Shown: positions 18,486 through 31,279, numbered from the stretch's first letter. The stretch is DNA of 64,000 nucleotides from Martelella alba (GCF_006516955.1 NZ_VHLG01000004.1:62001-126000); one strand, 5' to 3'. Program-made: numbers and translations. Notes: generated by a model not told the origin, from the letters alone.

Positions 18486-19244
18486 ATGTCCAGACCCATC
18501 ATCGCTGTCCCCGCAGATACCTGTGAATTCCAGGAAGCCACCTGGCACGCCGCCCAGCAGCAATATGTCGGCGCAGCGCTCGACGTTGCCGGCGCCATGA
18601 GCTTCATCATCCCGGCTTTCGAAAATGGCAATGACATTGAAGCCATTCTTGACCGCGTCGACGGTGTTTTGATCACCGGCGCACGTTCCAATGTCCACCC
18701 GTCTCTTTACGGCAAGACGGCAGAAGACAGGGATGGGCCATTTGATCCGGGTCGTGATGCCACCACCCTGCCGCTCATCCGTCGCGCGATTGAACGCGGT
18801 ATTCCTCTGTTTTGTATCTGCCGCGGCATTCAGGAACTCAATGTTGCGCTCGGCGGTACACTCTTGAGCGAGGTCCAGGACCTGGAAGGCCGTATGGACC
18901 ATCGCAAACCTGAAACGGATGATCGCGATGCTGCCTATGTAATCCGCCAGACCGTCACGATTGCAGAAGGGTCCTGCCTCGCCGGCGTTCTCGGTCCAGG
19001 CGACATTACCGTCAACTCACTGCATCGCCAGGCGATCAATGCATTGGCGCCAAGCCTTCAGGTTGAAGCCATCGCTCCCGATGGAACGGTGGAGGCGGTT
19101 TCTGTCATCGGCGCGAAAGCCATGGCCGTCGGCGTTCAGTGGCACCCGGAATACTGGGCGACCACTGACGCGCCATCCCGCAAGCTTCTCGAAGCCTTTG
19201 GCGACGCCATCCGCGCCTATCAGAAAGAAGCTGGCCGCGCCTGA
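18486..19244 (+). CDS. Class I glutamine amidotransferase-like gamma-Glu-amide hydrolase (PuuD family)
   Basis: A 252-residue cytoplasmic hydrolase. The nucleophile elbow is FCICRGIQELNVALGG (probable Cys112) and the His-Glu pair is in VQWHPEYW, as in PuuD, which releases GABA from gamma-glutamyl-GABA in putrescine breakdown. LITGARSNVHPSLYG is also a family hallmark. The frame is open 138 bases upstream, but the N-terminus expected from homologues (RPIIAVPAD) begins right after the ATG at 18486. The exact amide substrate is uncertain, since this family also acts on other gamma-glutamyl compounds. A terminator follows directly. Confidence 0.85.
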   Translation: MSRPIIAVPADTCEFQEATWHAAQQQYVGAALDVAGAMSFIIPAFENGNDIEAILDRVDGVLITGARSNVHPSLYGKTAEDRDGPFDPGRDATTLPLIRRAIERGIPLFCICRGIQELNVALGGTLLSEVQDLEGRMDHRKPETDDRDAAYVIRQTVTIAEGSCLAGVLGPGDITVNSLHRQAINALAPSLQVEAIAPDGTVEAVSVIGAKAMAVGVQWHPEYWATTDAPSRKLLEAFGDAIRAYQKEAGRA

Positions 19245-19258
19245 TACCCCAAGACAGC

Positions 19259-19284
19259 AAGGGCGGCCTCACGCCGCCCTTTTC
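19259..19284. terminator. Bidirectional terminator
   Basis: The stem AAGGGCGGC/GCCGCCCTT with a 5-base loop and T-rich flank separates the convergent PuuD-like and 2-hydroxyacid dehydrogenase genes. Confidence 0.88.
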
Positions 19285-19294
19285 TCATTCCCGC

Positions 19295-20257
19295 TCAGCC
19301 CCTCGGCGTGAAGGGCGTCTCCGGCACAGGCGTCAGCGGCGCGCCCTCATTGAACCAGCTGCGAATATTCTCGCCGACCAGATTGCCCATATCCGTGCGT
19401 GTCGGCACGGAGGCGGAGGCGACATGCGGCAGCAGGCTGACATTGTCGAATGCCATCAGCGCCTCGGGAACATTCGGCTCATCATAGAAGACATCAAGCC
19501 CTGCGCCGCCGATCTCGCCCTTTTCCAGCGCAGCAATCAGATCATCCTCATTCACGGTCCAGCCGCGGCCGACATTGATGATGACGCCGGTCGGGCCGAG
19601 CGCCTTCAGAATCGCAGCATCAATGGTTTTGTGGGTTGCAGGCGTCTTCGGCACAATGGCGATCAGCGTGTCGACAGCCTCGGCCATTTCAGCCAGCGAG
19701 GCGTAATAGGTGTAGTCGACGCCGTCCTTTTTCGAACGGGTATGATAGGAAATCTCCACCTTGAAAGGCTCAAGCCGGCTGGCGATTTCAAGGCCGATGC
19801 GGCCAAGACCATAAAGTCCGACCTTGCGGCCCTTCATCGAAAACGGCGACAGTGCGAAATTGCCGTCGCTGGCCCACCTTCCATCACGCACCCATTTCTC
19901 CGCACTGTAAAATTTGCGAACAGTGTTCAAAAGCAGCGCGATCGTCGTGTCAGCCACTTCGTCATTCAGGACATTCGGCGTGTGAGTAACAATGATCCCT
20001 TTCTTTGCCGCATGAGCCGTATCGATACCGTCATAGCCAACGCCGGGACAGGCAATGATTTCAACATTCGGGAAGGCGTCCATCAGCGCTGCGGAAAACC
20101 CGCCAAAGGCAACGACGGCACGAATGCGCGCAATCGTTTCAGCCGCAAGCCCCGAAGGTCCATCTTCCGGCATGGCAATCAGATCGAAATCGTCACGCAG
20201 TGCGGCCTGGACGAATTCATTCAAATTCTGCGACAGCAGAACGGCAATCCTGGACAT
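19295..20257 (-). CDS. D-isomer-specific 2-hydroxyacid dehydrogenase (glyoxylate/hydroxypyruvate reductase-like)
   Basis: A 320-residue NAD(P)-dependent oxidoreductase. It has the coenzyme motif KVGLYGLGRIGLEIASRLE and the catalytic Arg (NVGRGWTVNEDDL), Glu (LDVFYDEPNVP) and His (LLPHVASAS) in order. These are features of the family that reduces glyoxylate, hydroxypyruvate or similar 2-oxo acids. The substrate cannot be read from the sequence. A LacI-type regulator is encoded next upstream in the same direction, 122 bases away, and a candidate LacI-type operator lies 36-44 bases before the start. Confidence 0.88.
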   Translation of the reverse strand: MSRIAVLLSQNLNEFVQAALRDDFDLIAMPEDGPSGLAAETIARIRAVVAFGGFSAALMDAFPNVEIIACPGVGYDGIDTAHAAKKGIIVTHTPNVLNDEVADTTIALLLNTVRKFYSAEKWVRDGRWASDGNFALSPFSMKGRKVGLYGLGRIGLEIASRLEPFKVEISYHTRSKKDGVDYTYYASLAEMAEAVDTLIAIVPKTPATHKTIDAAILKALGPTGVIINVGRGWTVNEDDLIAALEKGEIGGAGLDVFYDEPNVPEALMAFDNVSLLPHVASASVPTRTDMGNLVGENIRSWFNEGAPLTPVPETPFTPRG

Positions 20258-20292
20258 GATGTCTCCTGAAAAGGCAAAAGAAACGCGGGTCC

Positions 20293-20301
20293 AACCGGTT
20301 T
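20293..20301 (-). promoter_or_regulatory. Candidate LacI-family operator
   Basis: The palindrome AACCGGTT (extended to AAACCGGTT on the minus strand) has the central CG typical of LacI/GalR operators. It lies between the LacI-family gene and the dehydrogenase. Only one good site was seen, so this is tentative. Confidence 0.4.
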
Positions 20302-20379
20302 AAAAGAGAATGCCACGCTTGAAAACCATCAAACGCGTGCAAATTGGCCCGCCAGGCCATCGCTGAACTTTCGGACAGA

Positions 20380-21420
20380 TCAGATTGCGTAACGGCTCTC
20401 CGCCATCTCGCGATGCGGGCCGGTGGACTGGCGGATCCGCATTTCCGGCTTGATCAGATGCATGCCGTTCGGCGCATCGGAACCGGCCAGCTTGTCGAGC
20501 AGCGCCCGCGCCGCCAGCCGTCCAACCTCGGCCTGCCCATTCCAAACCGTGGTCAGCGATGGCGTTGCGATCGAGGCCTCCTCCAGATCATCATAGCCGG
20601 TAACAGAGATATCGTGACCCGGCACCAGCCCCGCCCGCGAAATGCCATTCATCAGACCGATGGCAACCAGATCATTCCAGCAGACCGCTGCTGTCGGCTT
20701 TTGCTGCAGCGACAGAAAATGCACGGCTGCTTCGAAACCGCCCTGTTTGGTGCGGGGGCCGGGAATGCGCAATGCCGGATCGATCTCTATCCCTGCCTTG
20801 CGCAGCGCATTGACATAGCCGGAATAGCGATCACGCCCGGTGGACGTCTGATCCGTGCCGCCGATCATGGCAATGCAGCGATGGCCGAGGCCGATGAGGT
20901 GATTGGTCGCGAGTGCGATGCCATAGCTGTCATCACCGCGATAGGTCGGGATATCGAGTTCTTCCATCGAGCGGGCGACGAAAATCGCCGGCATGCCATT
21001 ATCCTCGGCAAGCATGACATCTTCCGGCGGGGTGCCGATGGCGGGCGACATGATCACCCCGTCACCGCCAAGCTGCAGCAGGGTTTCAATGAAGTTGCGC
21101 TGCTTTTCCACCGAGTCATAGTGATTTGAGAGAATGAAGGTATGCTGGTTGCGGTCGAGTTCACTCTCGATCGCCTTCAGGATCTCACCGTAAAACGGGT
21201 TCATGATATCATGAACGACAACGCCGATAATGCCCGAACGCGATGTCCTGAGCGAGGCCGCGCGGCGATTATAAATATAGCCGAGTGCGCGCGCCTGCTC
21301 CTTGATCCGCTCCCGCGTCGTTGCCGCAACAAGCGGACTGTCCCTGAGCGCCAGCGATACGGTTGCCGTGGAAATTCCAAGCGATTCCGCGATCGTCGAA
21401 AGTTTTACCTTTTGCGCCAT
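20380..21420 (-). CDS. LacI family transcriptional regulator
   Basis: A 346-residue repressor. Residues 1-60 form the LacI helix-turn-helix and hinge (KLSTIAESLGISTATVSLAL, then TTRERIKEQARALGYIYNRRA). The rest is the periplasmic-binding-protein-like effector domain (IIGVVVHDIMNPFYGEILKA; AMIGGTDQTSTGRDRYSGY; DISVTGYDDLEEASIATPSL). The effector is probably a sugar or related metabolite, but this cannot be decided here. A natural target is the downstream 2-hydroxyacid dehydrogenase gene. Confidence 0.92.
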   Translation of the reverse strand: MAQKVKLSTIAESLGISTATVSLALRDSPLVAATTRERIKEQARALGYIYNRRAASLRTSRSGIIGVVVHDIMNPFYGEILKAIESELDRNQHTFILSNHYDSVEKQRNFIETLLQLGGDGVIMSPAIGTPPEDVMLAEDNGMPAIFVARSMEELDIPTYRGDDSYGIALATNHLIGLGHRCIAMIGGTDQTSTGRDRYSGYVNALRKAGIEIDPALRIPGPRTKQGGFEAAVHFLSLQQKPTAAVCWNDLVAIGLMNGISRAGLVPGHDISVTGYDDLEEASIATPSLTTVWNGQAEVGRLAARALLDKLAGSDAPNGMHLIKPEMRIRQSTGPHREMAESRYAI

Positions 21421-21743
21421 GCATTCCGCTCCTCAGAGACTTGAACTCATATCCGGTGACGGTTTCGAGCGCCGACACCTAATTAAAATTTTTAAATCAG
21501 TTTTGTCCAAAATTTCAACATAAAAGTCCTTTTCGCATGAAATGAACGCGGTTCGGCAGGCTTTTCCACCGATATGCCAGTTGGGATGACGAAATTTCCG
21601 AAATCCGCCGTGATGGAACGGAGCCGGACCGGAATCCGCCGGACCGCAAAGCAAGACAAGATCGGAGCGGCAATCCCTTACACTGCCTTGCCCCCAGGTT
21701 CGCCACTTCTTATATAGGTTTTCAAAATCTCAAGGAATTTGCC
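21421..21743. other. Divergent intergenic region between lacI-type regulator and cobW-type gene
   Basis: About 320 bases. Near 21480-21500 it has an AT-rich palindromic tract. The cobW promoter candidate at 21688-21716 lies at the right edge. No gene is supported. Confidence 0.45.
21688..21716 (+). promoter_or_regulatory. Candidate promoter of the cobW-WD40 operon
   Basis: TTGCCC (21688-21693) and TATATA (21711-21716) are spaced by 17 bases and end 27 bases before the ATG. No convincing Zur-type operator was recognised near it. Confidence 0.4.
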
Positions 21744-22847
21744 ATGACAGACACGCAAACGACGTCGCCCATTCCGGTCACGGTTCTGACCGGTTATCTG
21801 GGCTCTGGAAAGACCACGCTTCTCAACCGCATCCTTTCCGAAAACCACGGCAAACAATATGCCGTCATCGTCAACGAGTTCGGCGAGATCGGCATTGATA
21901 ACGACCTGATCGTCGAATCCGATGAAGAAATCTACGAAATGAACAATGGCTGCGTCTGCTGCACGGTGCGCGGCGACCTGATCCGCGTTGTCGAAGGCCT
22001 GATGCGCCGGCCGCGCCGTTTTGACGGAATCATCATTGAGACCACGGGGCTTGCCGATCCGGTTCCCGTTGCGCAGACATTTTTCATGGATGATGACGTG
22101 CGCACCAAGACCGCGCTCGATGCCGTTGTGACGCTGGTCGATGCCAAGCACCTGCCCCTGCGTCTGAAGGACAGCCGCGAGGCCGAGGACCAGATCGCCT
22201 TTGCCGATATCGTGCTGTTGAACAAGACAGATCTTGTGACCCCGGAAGAACTGGCCAATGTCGAAAGCCTGATCCGTGCGATCAATCCTTCGGCACGCAT
22301 TCACAAGACCGAGCGCTCCAGCATCGATCTTTCCAGGGTTTTGAACCAGAGCGCTTTCGACCTGAAGCATGTTCTGGAAAACGACCCGCATTTCCTCGAC
22401 CATGATGATCCGGACCATATCTGCGGCCCTGACTGTGATCACCATCATCACGATCATGACCACCATGACCACCATGACCATGATCACCACCATCATGATC
22501 ATCAAGAGCATGACCATCATCATCATGGCATGTCGGACCACCACGACATCACCGTGACCTCGGTATCGCTTCGCGCCGGTGAACTCGATCCGAACCGCTT
22601 CTTCCCGTGGATCCAGTCGGTCACCCAGAATCAGGGACCGAATATTCTCCGCCTCAAAGGCATTCTTGCATTCAAGAATGACCCGGAACGCTATGTGGTT
22701 CAGGGCGTTCACATGATCATCGAAGGTGATCACCAGCGCGCCTGGAAGGATGGCGAGCGCCATGAAAGCCGGCTGGTCTTCATCGGTCGCGAACTGGATG
22801 CCGAGAAGCTCGAAAAGACCTTCCATGCCTGCGAGGCCGCGCACTGA
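21744..22847 (+). CDS. CobW/COG0523 family GTPase with long His-rich metal-binding segment
   Basis: A 367-residue G3E-family GTPase, probably a metallochaperone (zinc, or cobalt for B12). Walker A is GYLGSGKTT (17-25), the metal-binding CxCC is GCVCC (69-73), and GLADPVP and NKTDLV complete the G motifs. Residues about 222-268 form an extreme His/Asp segment between the GTPase and CobW C-terminal domains, including HICGPDCDHHHHD. This suggests metal storage or sensing in the cytoplasm. The stop overlaps the start of the WD40 gene by one base (TGATG), so both proteins are coupled. The metal identity is inferred, not shown. Confidence 0.9.
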   Translation: MTDTQTTSPIPVTVLTGYLGSGKTTLLNRILSENHGKQYAVIVNEFGEIGIDNDLIVESDEEIYEMNNGCVCCTVRGDLIRVVEGLMRRPRRFDGIIIETTGLADPVPVAQTFFMDDDVRTKTALDAVVTLVDAKHLPLRLKDSREAEDQIAFADIVLLNKTDLVTPEELANVESLIRAINPSARIHKTERSSIDLSRVLNQSAFDLKHVLENDPHFLDHDDPDHICGPDCDHHHHDHDHHDHHDHDHHHHDHQEHDHHHHGMSDHHDITVTSVSLRAGELDPNRFFPWIQSVTQNQGPNILRLKGILAFKNDPERYVVQGVHMIIEGDHQRAWKDGERHESRLVFIGRELDAEKLEKTFHACEAAH

Positions 22848-23833
22848 TGGCCAGTGTCGCGCCTTTTGATCTGGACGATCACATCGTCGCCGCCCATTTC
22901 GTCGGCGACGTTCCCTTCTTTGCCGGTGCCAGCGGCGCCATCCATCGCCTCGATGACGGTGCAAAGGTGACAGAAGCCCATGATGGGCTTTTGACCTGTA
23001 TCCGCGATCCTTTCAGCCCCAGCCTTGTCACCGGGGGAGAGGATGGCCGGGTCCTGCGCATCAACGCCGACGGCTCGCTCACCGGGATCGCCGAGCAGCC
23101 GCGCAAATGGATTTCCGTTGTTGCGGCTGGACCGCAGGGCGCCGTTGCCTATGGCCTCGGCAAGGAAAGCCACGTCGTTCTCGATGGCCAGGAGCAGGTC
23201 TTCACCGAGGAGCGCAGCGTCGAGGCGATCGCCTTCGCGCCGAAAGGCTTAAGAATTGCCGCTGCCCGATACAATGGTGCCTCGCTGCACTGGGTCACCA
23301 CCAGCGCCCCGCCGGTCGATCTCGACTGGAAGGGCGCGCATATCATGGCCTGCTTCTCACCTGATGGCCGCTTCCTTGTGACATCAATGCAGGAAAATGC
23401 CCTGCATGGCTGGAAGCTTGACGTCAAGCCGGGAACCGAAGCACGCCATATGCGCATGTCGGGCTATCCCGCCAAGGTGAAGTCCTGGTCCTGGTCGCCA
23501 CGCGGCAAATGGCTCGCCACATCCGGTGCGCCCGCCGCCATTGTCTGGCCCTTTGCCGGCAAGGATGGCCCCATGGGCAAGGCGCCTCTGGAGCTGGGGA
23601 CCCGCGCCGACATCATGGTCACCAGCGTTGCCTTCCACCCGGCAGACGAGGTTCTGGCGATCGGCTTTGTCGATGGCATGGTGCTGGCAGTCCGGCTTGC
23701 CGACGAAAAGGAAGCCCTGATGCGCCGTCCCGGCAAGGGCGCCATCACCGGCATGTCCTGGGATCAGAGCGGCAAGCGCCTGGCCTTTGCCTCCGAAGCC
23801 GGCGATTGCGGTATTATCGACCTGTCAGCCTGA
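22847..23833 (+). CDS. WD40 repeat protein coupled to the CobW-type GTPase
   Basis: A 328-residue protein with repeated beta-propeller blades. Recognisable blade patterns include VTGGEDGRVLRINADGSL, AIAFAPKGLRIAAARYNG, MACFSPDGRFLVTSMQENAL and SWSPRGKWLATSGAPAAIVW. There is no signal peptide. Its translation is coupled to the upstream CobW-type gene by the TGATG overlap. I recall the same gene pair in other Rhizobiales. The function is unknown; a scaffold for metal transfer is one possible inference. Confidence 0.85.
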   Translation: MASVAPFDLDDHIVAAHFVGDVPFFAGASGAIHRLDDGAKVTEAHDGLLTCIRDPFSPSLVTGGEDGRVLRINADGSLTGIAEQPRKWISVVAAGPQGAVAYGLGKESHVVLDGQEQVFTEERSVEAIAFAPKGLRIAAARYNGASLHWVTTSAPPVDLDWKGAHIMACFSPDGRFLVTSMQENALHGWKLDVKPGTEARHMRMSGYPAKVKSWSWSPRGKWLATSGAPAAIVWPFAGKDGPMGKAPLELGTRADIMVTSVAFHPADEVLAIGFVDGMVLAVRLADEKEALMRRPGKGAITGMSWDQSGKRLAFASEAGDCGIIDLSA

Positions 23834-23843
23834 GAAAGACGCT

Positions 23844-25427
23844 TCAGCGCGATTGTTGCTTGTCCAGAAACGCACCGATTGACTGCGCCGCAACCGGGCG
23901 GGAATAGAGATATCCCTGCCCGGCAACACCACCCTGATGGCGGATCCAGTCAGCCTGATCTTCTGCCTCAATCCCCTCTGCCACGGTTGGCAGGCCGAGT
24001 GCGGCACAAAGGCCGAGCATCGAGCGAACGATCTTTTCGCTCTCCGCATCATGCCCCAGCCCGGTCACGAAGGAACGATCGATCTTGACCCGGTCAAAGG
24101 GGAAATCACGCAAGTGCCTGAGGCTTGAATAGCCAGTTCCAAAGTCATCGAGTGCAATGCGAACACCGATATCCCTGAGCCTGGAAATATTGGCATGCGC
24201 CATCTCAATATCCTCGACAAGAGCAGTTTCCGTGACCTCAATCTCCAGACGTGCGGGCGGCAGACCCGTTTCATCGAGAATTGCGATTGTCTTGTCGCTA
24301 AGCGCCAGGTTCCTAAGCTGGCTCGGCGCCACATTGACCGCGATCGGAACCTCAGAAGGCCACGTCATCGCATCACGACAGGCCGCCGTCAGCACAATCA
24401 TATAGAGGTCGTCAACCAGACCGGCATCCTCTGCGACGGAAATGAACTGCCTCGCCTCAAGCAGGCCAAGCCGCGGATTTTGCCACCGCGCCAGAACCTC
24501 GACCGCCGACACTGTTTCGTCAGCAAGGTCAACGATCGGCTGATAGAACGGCACGACTTCGCCACGCACCAGTCCTTTGCGCAATTCTTCCTCAAGTGTC
24601 AGCCGCTCACGGATCCGGACATCAAGCACAGCGTCGAAATAGGCGCAGCGATTGCGGCCCGCCGATTTGGCCTGATACATGGCGATATCCGCCCGCTGAA
24701 CCAGTGTCTGCCAGTCTGACGCATCCTGCGGGTACATCGCGACGCCGAGACTGACCGTCGTATCGATTGCCCGGCCGCCAGCAGCAACCGGCCGTGCCAC
24801 CGCCGCAAGGATACGCTGGGCAAGACCGGCAACAAGCTCGTCATCGACATCTTCGTCCATGATGATGGCAAACTCATCGCCGCCGAGACGTGCAACGAAA
24901 TCATAGGGTCTCAATGCGCCCGTCAGGCGTTCTGCCAGTGCCTGCAACAGCTGATCACCAACGGCATGACCGAGATTGTCATTCACCTGCTTGAAGCGAT
25001 CAAGATCGAGAAATATCAGCGCCATCACATGACCGCGCCGCCGCGCCCTGAGCATACGGCGCTCACACTCCTCCTCAAACAGCCTGCGATTGGCAAGGCC
25101 GGTCAAGGGATCATGGCGCGCCATCATCGCAGCCTTGCTTTCGGCCAGTCGCCGACGTTGGACTTCACGCCGAAGCGTTCCCGCGCGGATAATCAACTGA
25201 AATGCCAGCGCGAATGAGGCGACCATCAATGCCGTGAAGAATTCATCGAGCTGCCAGTTCTCATGCGCACGGGAGAACTGATAGAGGCGCTCGAAGGAAT
25301 CAATGGACAGAAGCAGCACAAAAATGCCGAGCGACGCAGCCGTTATGAATAGATAGGGCCAACCGCCCCGCCTGAATTTTCGAAAGAGTAGCCTGTTCCG
25401 TCGATGCCGCGGCAACACCTGCCCCAC
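23844..25427 (-). CDS. Membrane-bound GGDEF-EAL cyclic-di-GMP protein
   Basis: A 527-residue protein with two N-terminal membrane helices (about 24-41 and 65-82). A GGDEF domain follows, with intact GGDEF at 182-186 and an RPYD inhibition site five residues before it. The C-terminal EAL domain reads EVL at 310-312 instead of EAL, but keeps other catalytic features (NVAPSQL, EVTETAL, DDFGTGYSSL, KIDRSF, AEGIE). Both cyclase and phosphodiesterase activity are therefore plausible. No periplasmic sensor domain is evident between the helices apart from about 23 residues. It is convergent with the WD40 gene, ten bases apart. Confidence 0.92.
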   Translation of the reverse strand: MGQVLPRHRRNRLLFRKFRRGGWPYLFITAASLGIFVLLLSIDSFERLYQFSRAHENWQLDEFFTALMVASFALAFQLIIRAGTLRREVQRRRLAESKAAMMARHDPLTGLANRRLFEEECERRMLRARRRGHVMALIFLDLDRFKQVNDNLGHAVGDQLLQALAERLTGALRPYDFVARLGGDEFAIIMDEDVDDELVAGLAQRILAAVARPVAAGGRAIDTTVSLGVAMYPQDASDWQTLVQRADIAMYQAKSAGRNRCAYFDAVLDVRIRERLTLEEELRKGLVRGEVVPFYQPIVDLADETVSAVEVLARWQNPRLGLLEARQFISVAEDAGLVDDLYMIVLTAACRDAMTWPSEVPIAVNVAPSQLRNLALSDKTIAILDETGLPPARLEIEVTETALVEDIEMAHANISRLRDIGVRIALDDFGTGYSSLRHLRDFPFDRVKIDRSFVTGLGHDAESEKIVRSMLGLCAALGLPTVAEGIEAEDQADWIRHQGGVAGQGYLYSRPVAAQSIGAFLDKQQSR

Positions 25428-25576
25428 TTCCCATTTGAGGCGCTGACTCCCTCCGCCAGCACCGGTAAAAATACAAATTTGGTCGTAATTTAAACCAGTT
25501 CAGCAGATTTCCAAACAAAGAACCGTCAAACCAGCCCCGTTCGCATCATCGTTTCCGCCGGCCCGTCGCTCCAGAG

Positions 25577-25606
25577 GCAAAAAAACCGCTGCCAGACAGC
25601 AGCGGT
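25577..25606 (-). terminator. Intrinsic terminator of the atp operon
   Basis: On the minus strand an 8-bp stem (ACCGCTGC/GCAGCGGT, 25585-25592 with 25599-25606) is followed by seven T residues, 31 bases after the atpC stop. Confidence 0.93.
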
Positions 25607-25636
25607 CTTCATATTCGCCAGTTCATTCGCCCAAAA

Positions 25637-26038
25637 TCAGGCTGGCAGAACCGTCTTGTTCAGCTGCGTCAACTCACCCAGCAGCTGTTCAATCGCGCTC
25701 TTCTTTTCATGCTGGGCATGTTCCAGATCAGCGCGCAGCTGCTTGATGCGCTTTTCAATCGCATTGCTTGCTTCGCCGACGGGAACCGCCGATTCGGCCA
25801 GCACTGTGCAGTTTTCGCCCTGGATATCGGCAAAGCCACCAAACACCAGAAACTGAACCACATCACCTTCCGGCTTGCGGAACTTGACCATGCCAGCTTT
25901 CAGCGTTGTCATCATCGGCGCGTGGTGTGCCATCACGGTCACTTCGCCTTCGCTTGCCGGAATGACCACAGAGCTGACCTCCGCCGAAGCAAGAAGGCGT
26001 TCCGGGGAAACAAGTTCGAAAATCAGCGTGTCAGCCAT
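25637..26038 (-). CDS. atpC: F1 ATP synthase epsilon subunit
   Basis: A 133-residue central-stalk subunit, which couples rotation and can inhibit ATP hydrolysis. The beta-barrel part shows FELVSPERLL, VVIPASEGEVTVMAHHAPM and FVFGGFADI-like sequence. The helical tail is EKRIKQLRADLEHAQHEKKS. The ATG at 26038 is chosen because homologues start at this MADTLxFELVSP motif, though the frame stays open 36 bases further. Last gene of atpHAGDC. Confidence 0.94.
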   Translation of the reverse strand: MADTLIFELVSPERLLASAEVSSVVIPASEGEVTVMAHHAPMMTTLKAGMVKFRKPEGDVVQFLVFGGFADIQGENCTVLAESAVPVGEASNAIEKRIKQLRADLEHAQHEKKSAIEQLLGELTQLNKTVLPA

Positions 26039-26182
26039 TGTGCTCTCGTCTCTTGTCTGTTTTCCCGTCGACAAACGCGTTCGGCTTCAAGGCCGTCAGC
26101 GCAATGACCCTTATCATTGTCGTCCGGGCGCGCGGTCCGCGCCAACCAGAACCTGTCCGGTCGGCGCAGCACCTTGTTCAAA

Positions 26183-27634
<1,452 letters not shown>

Positions 27635-27640
27635 TTAGTG

Positions 27641-28525
27641 TCAGAGCGCCTCGGCGCCCGCAATAATCTCAATCAGTTCCGTGGTGATCTGTGCCTGACG
27701 CTGACGGTTAAAGGACAGCGTCAGCTTGTCGATCATCTCACCGGCATTGCGCGTCGCATTGTCCATCGCCGACATCTTGGCGCCCATCTCACCGGCCACA
27801 TTTTCGAGCAGTGCCCGAAAAATCTGCACGCGGATATTGAGCGGCACAAGCCGGGTCAGAATGCTTTCCGCATCCGGCTCGTATTCATATGGCGTCGTCG
27901 CTTCACCGCTCGCCGCTTCGGCCGTTTCAGGCGCTGCAGCCGGGATCAGTTGCAGGCCGGTCGGCACCTGGGAAATGACCGACTTGAATTCAGCATAAAA
28001 CAGCGTGCAGACGTCGAAATCGCCATCGGCAAACATCTTCATGATGCGATTGCCAATATCCTCGGCATTCGAAAAGCCGATCTTGCGGACTTCGCGCAGA
28101 TCCGCGCGTTCCACCACCAGCTCGCCAAATTCGCGTCGCAGCGCATCATAGCCCTTGCGGCCAACGCAGAATAGCTTGACCGTCTTGCCCTCGGCAATCA
28201 GCTTGCGGGCATGATCGCGCGCAAAACGCGCAATCGAAGAGTTAAAGCCACCGCAAAGTCCGCGTTCTGCGGTGCAGACAACGAGAAGATGGACATTGTC
28301 CTTGCCATTGCCCTTCATCAGGGCGGGCACATCCTCGCCATTGCCGACAGCAACCGAAAGGTCAGCCATCACCTTGCTCATGCGCTCCGAATAGGGCCGC
28401 GCATGCTCCGCCGCCTCCTGAGCACGACGCAGCTTCGCCGCGGCGACCATCTGCATCGCCTTGGTGATCTTCTGCGTCGCCTTCACCGAGGCAATGCGAA
28501 GCTTCAGATCCTTCAATGAAGCCAT
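27641..28525 (-). CDS. atpG: F1 ATP synthase gamma subunit
   Basis: A 294-residue rotor shaft. It has the N-terminal coiled-coil motif [20 protein letters not shown], the [10 protein letters not shown]-type stretch ([11 protein letters not shown]) and the C-terminal helix [20 protein letters not shown]. It carries a short Ala/Glu/Thr-rich insertion near residue 205, as in alphaproteobacterial gammas. Confidence 0.96.
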   Translation of the reverse strand: MASLKDLKLRIASVKATQKITKAMQMVAAAKLRRAQEAAEHARPYSERMSKVMADLSVAVGNGEDVPALMKGNGKDNVHLLVVCTAERGLCGGFNSSIARFARDHARKLIAEGKTVKLFCVGRKGYDALRREFGELVVERADLREVRKIGFSNAEDIGNRIMKMFADGDFDVCTLFYAEFKSVISQVPTGLQLIPAAAPETAEAASGEATTPYEYEPDAESILTRLVPLNIRVQIFRALLENVAGEMGAKMSAMDNATRNAGEMIDKLTLSFNRQRQAQITTELIEIIAGAEAL

Positions 28526-28556
28526 GGATTCACGATCCTCGCTCTAGCACCCGGTT

Positions 28557-30652
<2,096 letters not shown>

Positions 30653-30892
30653 TTAATCCCCTCAAACCTAAGGCCACCCTTACCCCGCTCCCCATGCGGA
30701 CAAGTGACCTGTAAACGATCAGAATATCCTCGAGAAACAGCAAAAAACAGCCTTGCTCTTTCAATAGTCGGCCTCCGTCTAGCACAGGAAACCCGCCCTC
30801 GCAACACAGGTTTAGCCGCTTTCAAGGCCTCTGTGAGCTTTCTCGGACATAAGTAGAATATGGTCAAAAACAGAGCGCAAAAAGAGCGCCTG

Positions 30893-31279
30893 TCAGAACC
30901 AGCCCAGACCGTAAAGCAGCATGAACACGCCACCGACGATCTGAAGAACCAGAAAGATGCCACCCCTGACCGAACGATCCTTGAGCGTTGCCATCCACAA
31001 AAGCCGTGTCAGGAAACCGAAAATCAGCGCCAGCCCGATCGTGCGATAGACCATCTGCTGATTGAAGAGCAGCGCCATCAGCGAAAGGCCGGCATAGGCG
31101 CCGCCGATGAATGAACGCACCTGAACGCTCTGGATATTTTCTTCACGCAGACCGGAAAAGCCGACCATGGCAAGCATGCGCAATGGCGCAAGCGCAACAA
31201 TCAGCCCCCAAACGAAAATCACGATCGCCATGAAAAGCGCAATCTGTCCGACAAAGCTGTCAGGCCAGTAAAGACTCAT
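30893..31279 (-). CDS. Small four-helix membrane protein (DUF4345-like)
   Basis: A 128-residue integral membrane protein with four hydrophobic segments. It resembles small proteins of the DUF4345 type, but the assignment is weak. The start is taken at 31279, the second of two adjacent ATGs, because GGAGGAG then has a usable spacing. It sits between priA and the atp operon, transcribed in the same direction. Function unknown. Confidence 0.7.
   Translation of the reverse strand: MSLYWPDSFVGQIALFMAIVIFVWGLIVALAPLRMLAMVGFSGLREENIQSVQVRSFIGGAYAGLSLMALLFNQQMVYRTIGLALIFGFLTRLLWMATLKDRSVRGGIFLVLQIVGGVFMLLYGLGWF

Noticed and set aside
22432-22545. CAT/GAT-rich tandem-like DNA
   Set aside because: It encodes the His/Asp-rich part of the CobW-type protein, so it is not a separate repeat or CRISPR array.
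21678-22964. A 428-codon minus-strand frame opposite the CobW-type gene, with Val/Met-rich runs
   Set aside because: The runs are the antisense reading of the His/Asp-rich segment, so it is not coding.
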